From Rhizophagus clarus (taxonomy: Eukaryota; Glomeromycota; Glomeromycetes; Glomerales; Glomeraceae): a DNA stretch of 64,000 bases. Location of the stretch: positions 1,426,001-1,490,000 of the forward strand of contig BLAL01000004.1 in assembly GCA_015698045.1 (NCBI GenBank). The letters are read 5' to 3'. A program made the translations under genes and the position numbers. How positions within the stretch are numbered: the stretch's first letter is position 1; each line of letters starts with the position of its first letter. A model generated the notes under the pieces. The model made no database searches and was not told the origin of the DNA. It saw only the letters and a list, made by a program, of their open reading frames with translations. Below, piece by piece: positions 1-11,300 of this stretch.

Positions 1-683
1 GACCGTCAGTGCAATAAATCGTGAAATTATTGTCGGTGAAGTAATTATCGGTGAGTTAAGTGCGTCCCTTGTACTACTCTTATACCTCCAAGTTTAAAAA
101 TACAAAAAATATATATATATATCATATAATACTTTCCTTAAATTGTTTGCTCCTAGACAAGACATCTAACAAAACTTCCCAGTTGATATTGACGATAAAT
201 TAATGCTCAGCATAGGAAAGTCGACGGTATAATTAAGGTTGAAAGTAAAAATAATCACATCTTTTGCTACTTTTTAAATATTTGTACAATAGTCTGCTGA
301 TCCTTAAATTTATACAGTACGCGACTGTGAAAAATATTTGCCAATCGTGTTACACTCCCTCTCTCATATTTTAAATTTAAATATTTATGGAAAAATAGCA
401 GGAAAACTTCCACTATAATTATCGATAAGTACTGACGTTTTTGAGATTTTGAATATTTGCTGCCTGTGTATAAATGATAAATTTTATTTTTTTTTTTTGT
501 CTATTATTCTATTTACAGTAGGTGGAATTGGTATTGTCAAATATTTAATTTATTATATATAAATACTAAAATCAACAATAATTAATAATATTTACATACT
601 GATTTTTTTAATAATATACATTTTTTCTTAAATAATTTAAAAGGTTCAGATATCAACAATGCCTATCGAATAAATCTTAATTT
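1..683. other. intergenic, no gene seen
   Basis: AT-rich sequence with short poly-T and AT-dinucleotide runs. I see no open frame with coding character and no RNA gene. It is the 3' flank of the minus-strand methyltransferase that follows. Confidence 0.5.
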
Positions 684-1717
684 TTACGTGACAATTTTCT
701 TACCGTAAACCCTTGTATATTTACAATACATTTGATATGTTCTAGTTTCGTCGAGAAAACCTTCGATTAATCTTTCCATTTCCGATTTTGAAAGTCTCAT
801 GTGTTTTGCTAGAACATCTTTCATCCCATAAAAAGCATAATAAGCATTTAGTCCATTTAATTCCCCTATAAATATATATAGAACGTTAACGTAACCTGAT
901 ATGATACTTAATAAGATGCAAATTAATATATACTTACCAATTTTACCATTTAAAGGACTTAATGGTATCATTACTTCCTCTTGCTGAATTTGTCTTAATT
1001 TATGTTTCGCAAGAAATTCATGTAAGCGATTACATATGAGCGGATTCATAGATTTACTTCGTAATAACTTTCCCACTAAAATATGAAAATATCATATTAG
1101 AATCTTTACATCCTATTTTATACCATTACATCCTTACATACTTGAATAAATAATTCTTCGAGAAATAGGTCCCATATTGTGAAAATTGACTTCTCCTTCA
1201 CATAATTCCAGATAACCATTGGGCTTAAGTAGATCGATCGATTCTTTTATAACTTGCTCATATTGTGATTCAGTAAAGCAAAGAACCATACCCCTAATAA
1301 ATATATAATCAAACGAATTTGGATAAAATGGTAATCCATTCAATACATTATGATGTATAAATCTTGTATTAAATGGAAGGATTGCTGGTAATATGGATGA
1401 CTTTATTTCTATTCCTGTGAATTTCGATTTTGGATAATCCGAGCTCATGTCAAATATCCACGTACCAGGACCCGATCTTCAGTAAAATTCATGTTAAATT
1501 ACTATTAAAAAAAAGAAGAAAGAAAGAACATAGTTATTTAGTTTAATCGTTACCCAATGTCCAACACTTCAGCACCACGTTTCAAATTTTGAGAGATTGG
1601 TGCAGAGTAATTTGTATTATTAAAACAACTTTTGATTATATGATGTAATTTTTGGATTCTTTCTACTTGCACCTCATCAATTTTTACCAAGTAATTTACC
1701 GATTCTGAGTTTCCCAT
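684..1717 (-). CDS. SAM-dependent class I methyltransferase, 4 exons
   Basis: Four exons on the minus strand: 1554-1717, 1142-1476, 938-1075 and 684-865. All three introns have GT...AG ends and the summed length is 819 nt, exactly 273 codons (272 aa). The start at 1717-1715 opens with MGNSESVNYL. Joining exon 1 to exon 2 creates the SAM-binding motif I as VLDIGSGPGTW, split by the phase-2 intron inside the Gly-rich loop; that this motif appears only after splicing supports the model. Downstream are a motif II-like acidic end (FTGIEI), the segment NSFDYIFIRG around motif IV and LLKPNGYLELCEG, typical of the motif V/VI region of UbiE/LaeA-like enzymes. The product should transfer a methyl group from SAM to a small molecule or protein; substrate unknown. 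No signal peptide or membrane segment is seen. It stands alone, divergent from the F-box gene to its right. The methyltransferase fold is well supported; the subfamily is not. Confidence 0.9.
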
Positions 1718-2631
1718 TTATATTTTATATAAATATATTTTTAGTTGGAAAATTTAGTTAAAAAATTATAAATTAATTTTTGCAAAAATTTTTAAGAACG
1801 TAAAAAAGAAGAAATCCGCTGATTTGTCTTTAAAAAGATAGTTTAATGGTTTATAAACAAAAAACCCTTGCTTAAAAAAAAAAAAAAAAGGATTAGAATC
1901 ATTTGAATTGTGACACATCAATAAAAATAAAATTTCTATTTCTATTATTAAGTATTGATGATCTATTAATATGTATGAATGAATCTTGTGGAAAGACTTG
2001 TTTTTTGCCTTTTTCGTTATATTTAATAAACAATTAAATGAATTAAATGGATAATTATTAGTTATCAATGACGATATATTATTGTCAGCTGACGGGAGAC
2101 AGATTTTCCATTGTCAAAAAACTCATCCTTAAAAAGTTAGATTACATAATAGTTACACCAAACATTTACATGCTGTACCATATTTAAAAATGATATGAAA
2201 TTTTTTTTTTTTTTGGTTTTTTTTTTAAATATTTGATAACTTATACGTGTGTTGTTCTAATTAGTAGATCTTACTTGATTAATTCCTCCCCTAAAAGCCC
2301 CCTCGGTTCCCGCAAATTAAAAACCAAAAAATAAATTTTTCTTTTTTCGAAAGTTCTCTACGAGACAAATGAGGATAAGTGCAACGATTTCGTACAACAT
2401 GATTTTACCCCTATGATCTACAATATTCTTGCCTAAAATAGGATTCTACCTCTCAGAGTTTATATTACAAATTACTTGTTTCCTATGAAAATGTAACACG
2501 AGAAAGAGCCAATAAAGGTTAAACCGTTAAATTCGAATAACGAGAATTCTTTTTTCACTTATATATATATGTATATATATATATTCAATGAAAATAAAAA
2601 AAAAAAAATATATATCTACCGAAAAAGAATC
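1718..2631. other. divergent intergenic region between methyltransferase and F-box gene
   Basis: About 0.9 kb between two divergently transcribed genes, so both promoters should lie here. Homopolymer A and T runs occur near 1877 and 2201, and an AT dinucleotide run (2560-2582) lies just upstream of the F-box start. No defined promoter element can be named. Short open frames here look like chance. Confidence 0.4.
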
Positions 2632-4505
2632 ATGTCAACATCTTCCCAAAAAGTATTCTTAACGACAGATATTCTTTATACGATTTTTAATAATTTTAAA
2701 AGACAAGATGATATTTATTTGTTATTAACTGTTCACTCAACATGGACGCAGGTACTTTAACAATTATTTTTATTTCTAAACTTTTAAATAATATAAAAAA
2801 AATATTTATAACTTTTAATATATATATTTCGTTAGATTTTAATAAAGCATTTATGGAAATCACCACTATGGCCTTCAACTAAATCCTTTTCATGTTTTAT
2901 TAAAACACTTCAATATTCCACTCCCTATTTTCCTTATTCAACTTTGATTCGTCACCTTTCATTCACACCACATAAAAATCGTGATCCGCCATCATTCACA
3001 CAAAAAGATATTTTATTTCTTTCCAAAGTATGTACGAATTTAACGAACCTTACAGTATCGTGGATGCAAGATCCGTTCAATTCTTATACATTCTCCCAAT
3101 TCTTAATAAACTCCCCTAATTTGAAATCGATAATCGCTCCAAGTTGTACTATAGAATGGCTTACCAATGCATTAGAACCGATTATAACGAATCATTCCGT
3201 AAAATCATTATATCATATTGAATTAAAAAATTGGTCTTATGAAACATTAGAAACTATAGTATTATTAAAAAAAATTTCTTTAAATTGTAAAAATATCAAA
3301 TCTATTTCAGCTCCTTTATTCATAACTAAAGATGTCGCTTCTATAATAATCTCATCTTATCCTCAATTGGAAAAATTTAGATGTCATTCAATAACAAATG
3401 ATGGATTAAACATTTTGATTAAAGGATTAAGAAATTTAAAAGAATTATCATTAACATTTGATAATGAAGATCAAGATATAAGTGATGAAAATACTTTTCA
3501 TTACGCAAAAGATTTTTCTATATTAGAAAAATTTATTCTTACTATAGGTTATGATTCAAATTTTCCAAAATTTTTTAATATATTTTCATCTTATCAAAAG
3601 AATCTTAAAGAATTAGAATTAATTCATTGTTTTGGTTTAAAAGATGATTCTTTTATACCAATAGTACAACATTGTAATTCTTTAGAATCCATTAAATTAA
3701 AATGGTGTTCTCAATTAACGGATTCATCTTATATCGCTTTGGCTGAAGGAAGGAATCAAAATTTAAAAAGATTATTCATATTTAGAAGTGAGATCACCGA
3801 TGTAGGTTTAAAGCATATTTCAAAACATTGTCAAAATTTGGAAATTTTGGATTTAGAAAATTGTAAATGGATTACATTAAATAGTTTGGTGATGATAATA
3901 AGGAATTGTAAGAAATTAAGAAAATTGAGAGGAAGTTTACCCGAAAGTTTTGCAGTTGGTATAATTCATGAAATTATTAAAAATAGAAAAAATTATTATT
4001 TAGAAGAATTAAAATTTAGGGAAGCGAGTTGTAGAGATCCTATTGATGAAGATGTTGAAGAATCTGATGATGATGATGATGATGATGATAGTAGTAACGA
4101 TGATGATGATAGTAATAGTAGTAACGGTAATGGTGATAATATTAATGATCATAACGATATTAATACCTCATCGGGATCGGGATCGGGTTCAGGTTCAGGA
4201 TCGGAATCGGTATCGGGAAATGTTGTCGAAGATATGATCGAAAATATGATCAATAGTGCTAATAAATTTTTAGATGAATTTAAAAATGAATTTATCAATG
4301 TATTAAACGAGATTTCGAATATTGCAATTGTTAATAATAATTTAATTACTTTAGAAAGGAAAAATGATTTGAAAAATATTAGATCAAGAAAAAAATTTAA
4401 TGGAAGGTTATTCCAAGAATTATCAAATTCTTGTCCTAATTTAAGAAAATTAACGCTTAGAAACGGTAAAATTGAAAATCTAACCGGTGATGTAAGTGGT
4501 TTTAC

Positions 4506-4536
<31 letters not shown>

Positions 4537-4812
4537 GTATTTTTGTATAATTTAAAGGATTCTTTTTAAATTTTTTTTTTTTCTTAGGAATTGGTTGGTA
4601 TTTTGCATAGCTTTGAAAACCTTGAAAAATTATGCTTGATCCCTTCTAATTTACATAAGAATCATATTAAACAATTGGAAGATCATCCAAGATTAAAAGA
4701 AGTTTTATTCATTGGTGGTTGTACTGAAAAAGCAGAACGTTATATTGAAGAAGATAGAAATGGAAAAATATTCATAAAGGTTATGCGCACTTACGGATTC
4801 TTGCGTTTCTGA
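2632..4812 (+). CDS. F-box-like / leucine-rich repeat protein, 3 exons
   Basis: Exons 2632-2751, 2836-4491 and 4588-4812 join with GT...AG introns to 2,001 nt (666 aa plus stop). The start at 2632 gives MSTSSQKVFLTTDILYTIF. The first ~55 residues, completed across intron 1 by ILIKHLWKSPLWPS, match an F-box-like helical motif; the rest has LRR-type repeats (for example LKELELIHCFGLKDDSFIP, LEILDLENCKWITLNSL). Known role of the family: F-box binds Skp1 in SCF ubiquitin ligases and LRRs select substrates; this is inference here. Near residues 395-450 an acidic poly-D/SN stretch followed by (SG)n interrupts the LRRs and is encoded by simple repeats (about 4062-4215). Intron 2 contains a long poly-T run (about 4510-4535). 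Such F-box/LRR proteins form large families in Glomeromycotina. Confidence 0.85.
4062..4215 (+). repeat. in-frame GAT/AGT and GGATCG simple repeats
   Basis: Runs of GAT triplets followed by mixed AAT/AGT and then GGA/TCG hexamer-like repeats. In the F-box/LRR frame they encode Asp, Ser/Asn and Ser-Gly stretches. They are expected to vary in length between strains, and they keep the frame because the units are multiples of three. Confidence 0.8.
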
Positions 4813-6040
4813 TATATGATGAAAGAAACGATACCGAAAATTATATTACTATTAAATAATATATTAATAATAATTATATATATTATAGACAGAATAGAAT
4901 TTTTTTTTAAAAAAATTTATAATTAATAAACGGTTATTATAATTTTCAAATAAAAAATTAGACGTCAATTTCACGTCACAAACAAATTAGCCAATAAATT
5001 ATATATATTAATCGTATCTTCCCCAGTATCACCATAAAAATTTTCCATCCCACGTGGCCTTAAAATTTTGTCACCTGTGTTACACCCTCCACTTTCTCAT
5101 TTTCAGATTTATTTTGGTGGTGTAAAATCCTATTTGTCATCACATGGTTAATTTCTTTCTGGCCAAATCTCATAATGCCGGCCAAAAATCATGTGGGGTG
5201 GAAGTTTTTTGTGGTTACTGGGGTAAATCCTCTAATGATAAACATTTTTTCTTTTAATAAATAAACGAAATTTGCTTTTAATTAATAAAGTTAAGTATGA
5301 TCAATGAAAGACTATTGCAACTGACATTTAGTTGTATATTATCTATCTATGTTAGCTGAAAAATATCTAGATACAATAAATTAAAATTCTCAAAACGCAA
5401 TATATTACACAAGTTACCCTGTTAAATTGTATTTTTTGATTGTAACAATAGAATTGTGGTCAGCCCAAAAACCAAAAAAAAAAAAAAAAAAAAATATTGG
5501 ATTAAAAGGTTGGTCACGCATGAAGATTTGAAATTCCAAGAATATAAAAAGGAAATTTCTTTCTTTTTTAATATTTTCCCAGTCCTGCAAGAAGAAACTT
5601 TTTTAGTTACATTGTTAATGATAAGCCACTTTTGTCTTCATTGGAAAATAAGTAATAGTTATTTCATGGGGAGTTGCGGATATCAATGAAAATCATGATA
5701 TTCATACAATCATGAAAATATCACTATGAAAAATCACGGGCGCCCATCATTAAACATTAAACATGGGATATTGTATGTTATTTAGGAATTGTAAATCATA
5801 TGATGACGATCGATGCAGTTATCGATAAATAATATAAATAATTTAATTATCGAGCGTGAATTATTTATTCATTTATTTATTTGTATTTACACGAATATAT
5901 ATAGTATACCGAGTATCGACTATACCGTGTTCCTTTAAAATTTCTTATACGTATTTAAATATTTGATAATCGCGAAACTTATTCATCTATCTATCTATTT
6001 ATTTATTTCTATTATTTTTATCATTATATTATCAAATATT
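4813..6040. other. intergenic, no gene seen
   Basis: AT-rich spacer with poly-A (5473-5493) and a TTTA/TTTG run near 5865-5885. Open frames here are short and interrupted by homopolymers. A promoter for the kinase array to the right may lie between about 5850 and 6050, but I cannot point to a specific site. Confidence 0.4.
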
Positions 6041-6051
6041 GTCGAAGAAAG

Positions 6052-7331
6052 AATGCACTTATTTAACAAAATATTAAACGATTCAGACGTAACAGACCGT
6101 TTAATTATACATTATGGTGTAAAGGATGTGATCCTCGTCGCATGATGGAGGGATGGTCTAGTATATCGACAAGTTCATAAAAGATACAATTTACGATGCG
6201 AGACATGATTCTTCTGGTACATTTCTTGAATGGGTACTATTTAACAAGATTACAAATATTAAACAAATTGGCGAAGGTGGATTTTCCAAAGTATACTCTG
6301 CAATATGGATAGACGGTAAATCATCATATAAAGAACGAGATGATGGAAACTGGGAAAAATTAGAATCTGAACCTATAAAAGTTGCTTTGAAAAAATTAAA
6401 TGGATCACAAAATATGTCGGTTAATTATTTAAATAAGGTACTGTACGTTATTATTAATACACGGGATTATATTCTTATTATTATTTATTAATTACTTTAT
6501 TAAAAATAATAGATTAAGAAATTAGGATTGTTTAAATAAAGATTCCAATGTATTTTAAAGTTCTATGGAATGACTAAAGATCTGGAAACTGAAGAATTTA
6601 TATTGATTTTACAATTCGTAAATATGGGAAATTTGAGAGATGTTCTTTCAAATAATTTTAATCATATTTTATGGAAAGACAAAATCAAGTTACTGCATGA
6701 TTTGGTATATGATCTTCAAGATGCACACAGATCAAACCAGATTCATAAAAATTTTCATAGTGGAAATATTTTGCGAAACAATTCTTTATATCATATTTCA
6801 GATTTTGGATTATCCGGATCAGTCAAAGGTAAATTAGATAAAATATACGGCGTATTACCTTATATTGCTCCAGAAGTTTTAAGTGGGAATCCATACACAT
6901 CATCTGCTGATATCTATAGTTTTGGCGTTATTATGGTCGAATTATCATCTGGATATCCACCTTTTCATGACAGAAAACATGATATAAATTTAGCGTTAAA
7001 TATATGCAATGGGCTCAGACCAGAATTTGGAAGTGAAACACCTAATATTTATAAGAAATTAGCTCATAGATGTATGAATGCTGATCCGAATGAAAGACCA
7101 AAAGTTAATGAGTTATCATTTTATAAATTCTTGGAATTATATTCTTTATAACGATAAAGTTTTAGGTCACGAAGAAGAGAAAATTCAAAAAATATTTAGT
7201 AAAAAAATTTTAAATATTTTACCTCTTTATGAAAAGAATCCTGATGCTATAATCATTAGCAGGGAATTTACCTTTTATAATTTACCAATGCCTGTTAATT
7301 TACCTACTGTTATTTCACATTATCTTAAAGC
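6052..7331 (+). pseudogene. tandem kinase unit 1 (zinc-ribbon + kinase), frameshifted
   Basis: First of five head-to-tail units. A possible start is the ATG at 6052 (MHLFNKILNDSDV). Several lesions are visible against units 2 and 5. Next to the zinc-ribbon (LWCKGCDP is out of frame with the start), about 10 nt are missing just before IDKFIKDTIYDAR. The N-lobe exon (to 6436) is then open with IGEGGFSKVY and VALKKLNG. The exon after the intron begins with an in-frame stop. The C-lobe is open (6570-7150) with HKNFHSGNIL, DFGLSG and APEVL, then a 2-nt deletion near 7120 shifts the frame so that the tail (ILYNDKVLGHEEEK onward) is read in another frame. The catalytic HRD Asp is Asn. The 3' end (7331, donor at AAAGCAG/GT) is in the same phase as the other unit boundaries. 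Confidence 0.75.
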
Positions 7332-7413
7332 AGGTATTTGTCTTATTTTATTTTATTTTGATTTTTTATAATAATAAATTCTAAACCACTAATTAAAACT
7401 TTGTTTTAAAAAG

Positions 7414-8649
7414 AGTGTTCTTATTGTAATAAACCATTTGATGAAGAATTATGGTGCAAAGAATGTGATCCTTATCATATTCTAGAAGGTTGGACCAGTG
7501 AAGATCATAATATTGATAAGTTCATAAAAGATACAATTTATAATGCGAGAAATAAAAATGAAATTCCTAAATTTCTTGAATGGGTGCCATATAATAGATT
7601 CACAGGTATAAAACAAATTGGTAAAGGTGGATTCTCAGAAGTGTATTTTGGGATATGGAAACGAATTAAAAACCGAGAGACATTGTATTTTGAACCTATG
7701 AGAGTTGCTTTAAAGAAATTAAATGGATCACAAAATATATCAAATGAGTTCTTAAATAAGGTATGTTTCACTGTATTATCATTATTTTTATTTTATTTAT
7801 TAATTAACATTTCTATAATAAAATAATAGATTAAAGAATATTGGAAACTTTGTTTAAGTGAGCCCGATATCTTAAAGTTTTACGGAATGACTAGGGATCC
7901 AAAAACTAAAGAATTTATAATGATATTACAATTTGCAAATAAAGGAGCTTTGAGAAATATTCTCTCGAATAATTTTAATAATATTTTGTGGAAAGATAAA
8001 GTTAAATGTTCACGTGATTTAGTATTTAAACTCCAAAATGCACATAAATTGGGTTATTTTCATAAAAATCTTCATAGTGGAAATTTATTACAGTTATTTG
8101 GAACAATAGATACTTATATTGCAGATTTTGGATTAACTGGACCAGCCAATGAACAAAATTCGGACGATAAGATATATGGAGTATTGCCATATATTGCTCC
8201 AGAAGTTTTAATTGGAAAACCATATACGTTATCTTCTGACATCTATAGTTTTGGCGTTATTATGGTTGAATTATCATCTGGATATCCACCTTTTCATGAT
8301 AGAAAACATGGTTTTGATTTAGCATTTGATATATGTAATGGACTTAGACCTAAAATTGGAAGAGGAACTCCTGACATTTATGGGAAATTAGCTTATAAAT
8401 GCATGAATGCTAATCCAAATGAAAGGCCAAAAGCTAAAGAATTATGTTGTGTCTTAAATGTTTGGAATGATATTCTTTATAACAATAAAGTTCTAGGTCA
8501 CAAAGAAGAAAAAATTCAAGCTATGTTTAATAGAAAAGTTTCAAACATTTCACCTTATCATGAGAAGAATCCTGATGCTATATATTTCAGTAGGGAATTC
8601 ATATTTGACAATTTACCAATACCTATTAATTTTCCTACTAATATTTCTG
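7414..8649 (+). CDS. tandem kinase unit 2, open but lacking the catalytic Asp
   Basis: Exons 7414-7760 and from 7830 on, joined in phase 0. The unit begins with a CxxC...CxxC zinc-ribbon-like motif (CSYCNKPFDEELWCKECDP), followed by GWTSEDHNIDKFIKDTIYNAR and FLEWVPYNRFTGIKQIGKG. Kinase motifs: Gly loop IGKGGFSEVY, Lys in VALKKL, DFGLTG, APEVL, and the C-lobe RP motif ANPNERPKA. The catalytic loop reads HKNLHSGNLL, so the HRD Asp is Asn and the domain is probably catalytically weak or inactive (inference). There is no independent start codon: the first exon begins in phase 1 after an acceptor that joins to unit 1. The second exon runs straight into the zinc-ribbon of unit 3 without a stop (open to 9029, exactly 1,200 nt), so units 2 and 3 are one polypeptide. 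The tail FIFDNLPIPINFPT matches the C-terminal tail typical of this fungal kinase family. Confidence 0.75.
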
Positions 8650-9914
8650 GAAAATGTTCTTACTGCAACATGCCATTTATTGATGAAAAATTATCATGTA
8701 AAGAATGTGACCCTTATTGTGTACTAGAAGGATGGACCAGCGGCAATCACGATATTGGTAAGTTCATAAAAGACACAATTTATAATGCGAGAAATAAAAA
8801 TAAAAATCCCTTATTTCTTGAATGGGTATCTTTTGATAGATTTACAGATATAAAACAAATTGGCAACGATAAATCCTCTAAAAAAGAATATATTGTTATA
8901 TGGATTGATGGACATTCATCATATAAAAAACATGATGGAAATTGGGAAAGATTAGAATCTGAGCCCGTAAAAGTTGCCTTGAAAATGTTAAATGGAGTAC
9001 AGAATATGACAGCTTATTATTTAAAAAAGGTATTAGTATGTTTTAATCATATTATCATTACAGTATATAATTCTATTTATTTATTAAGTTATTACATAAT
9101 AGCTTAAAGAAAATTGGAATGATTATTTAAGTAAGCCCGATTCTTCAAGATTCTATGGGATTACTAGAGATCCAGAAACTCGAGGATTTATGTTGATTAT
9201 GGAAAATCAAGATACTCTAAAAAATATTCTTTCAAACAATTTTAAAATTTTTTTATGGAAAGATAAAATCAAATGTTTATATGATTTGGTACATAACATT
9301 CAGAATAAACATAAACTAGGGGTAACCTTTAAAGACATTAATAGTGAGGGTATATTATACAGAAAGAGCAATAAAAGATATTATGTATCACATTTAAAAT
9401 CATCTGAACCAAAAAATAAAGATAACAAAACAATTTATGGTGTATTGCCATATATTGCTCCAGAAGTTTATTTAGGGAATCATACACGTTATCTTCTGAT
9501 ATATATAGTCTTGGCGTCATTATGGCAGAATTATCATCTGGAAATCCACTTTTTCATGATAGAAAACATGATTCAAATTTAGTAACAGATATATGCAATG
9601 GATTTAGACCAAAATTTGGAAAAGGGACCCCTAATATTTATATGGAATTAGTTCGTAGCTGTATGAATGCTAATCCAAATGAAAGACCAATAGCTGTTGA
9701 ATTATATTACTTTATAGGTTCAGTTGTGGAATGATATTCTTAATGGTAAAAATTTAGAATATGATGAGGCGGAAAAAATTAAAGCCTTATTTAATAAAGC
9801 TGACAAAGAGATTCCAAAAACTTCAATTCTATATACAAATAATCTGAATGCTAAACGTATCACTAAAAAATTTACATTTGACAATTTGCCAACACCCGTT
9901 AATTTACCCACTAG
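8650..9914 (+). pseudogene. tandem kinase unit 3, degenerate pseudokinase
   Basis: Fused in frame to unit 2 with no intron (FPTNISGKCSYCNMPF). The zinc-ribbon is intact (CSYCNMPFIDEKLSCKECDP), but the Gly loop is lost (IGNDKSSKKEY) while the Lys remains in VALKML. After the intron (9030-9102) the C-lobe has FKDINSEGILY in place of the catalytic loop and no DFG motif (SHLKSS). A 1-nt deletion near 9475, just after YIAPEV, shifts the frame, and about 4 extra nt near 9715 shift it again before WNDILNGKNLEYDEAEK. Several key kinase residues are therefore gone even apart from the frameshifts. It is most likely a decayed unit, unless the frameshifts are assembly errors. Confidence 0.75.
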
Positions 9915-9985
9915 TAAGTATTTATTTTATTTTAATTTTTATTGTTAAAATAAATACTAAATTGGGCAATTTTAAATTATTAAAG

Positions 9986-11226
9986 GGTATTCTTATTGCA
10001 ACAAATCATTTGATGAAGAATTATGGTGCGAAGAATGTGATCCCTTTTGTATACTAGAAGGATGGACCAGTGAGAATAATGATATTGATAAGTTCATAAA
10101 AGACACAATTTATAATGCGAGAAATAAAAATAAAAATCCTACATTTCTTGAATGGGTGCCATTTAATAAATTCACAAGTATAAAAAAAATTGGTAAAGGT
10201 GGATTTTCAGAAGTGTATTCTGGGATATGGAAACGAACCGAGGGACATTGTATTTTGAACCTATGAGAGTTGCTTTAAAGAAATTAAATGGATCACAAAA
10301 TATATCAAATGATTATTTAAATAAGGTATGTTTCACTGTATTATCATTATTTTTATTTTATTTATTAATTAAAATTTTTTATATTAAAATAATAGATTAA
10401 AGCATATTGGAATCTTTGCTTAAGTGAGCCCAATATCTTAAGGTTTTACGGAATGACTAGGGATCCAAAAACTAAAGAATTTATAATGATTTTACAATTT
10501 GCAGAGAAAGGAACTTTGAGAAATACTCTCTCGAAAAATTTTAATAATATTTTGTGGAAAGATAAAATTAAATGTTTACATGATTTAGTATATAGGCTTC
10601 AAAATACGCATGAATTGGGTTATTTTCATAAAAATTTTCATAGTGGAAATTTATTACAGTTATTTGGAACAATAGATACTTATATCGCAGATTTTGGATT
10701 AACTGGACAGCTAATGAACAAAAATCGGATGATAAAATATATGGAGTATTGCCATATATTGCTCCAGAAGTTTTAATTGGAAAACCATACACGCTATCTT
10801 CTGACATCTATAGTTTCGACGTTATTATGACCGAATTGGCATCTGGAAAACCACCTTTTTATCATAGAGAACACGATCTTAATTTAGTATCAGATATATG
10901 TAATGGACTTAGACCAGAATTTGAAAGTGAAACTCCTCACACTTATAAGAAATTAGCTTACAGTTGCATGAGAGCTAATCCAATTGAAAGACCAACAGCT
11001 AAAGAATTGTATAAGTATTTAAATTTCTGGAATGATATTTTAAATGATAAAATTTTAGATTGCAAAGGAAAAAAAATTAAAACGGAATTCAATAAAGCTG
11101 ATAAAGAAATACCAAATATTTCAACTCTATATACACAACATCCAAATGCTAAATATATAAGTAGAGAATTTACATTTAGAAATTTGCCAACACCTGTTAA
11201 TTCGTTATCTAATACTTTATATCTAG
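9986..11226 (+). pseudogene. tandem kinase unit 4, two frameshifts
   Basis: Exons 9986-10325 and 10396-11226. The N-lobe exon is 340 nt against 347 in unit 2: 7 nt are missing after IWKR near 10237, which breaks the frame before the VALKKL Lys. The first zinc-ribbon Cys is Tyr (YSYC). The C-lobe has HKNFHSGNLL (Asn for the HRD Asp) and DFGLTG, but a 1-nt deletion near 10714, just after DFGLTG, shifts the frame; the rest (YIAPEVLIGKPY through NLPTPVN) is open in another frame. Nucleotide identity to unit 2 is very high, including intron sequence, so the duplication or a gene conversion is recent and both deletions are younger. Confidence 0.75.
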
Positions 11227-11300
11227 GTATTTGTTTTATTTTTATTTAAATTATTACGATTAATTGTGTATTAAATAATTGTGATATTCCTAAATTATAG

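Noticed and set aside
1766..2068. 100-codon minus-strand open frame
   Set aside because: Low complexity (poly-A coded Phe run), no domain, and it lies in the promoter gap between two divergent genes.
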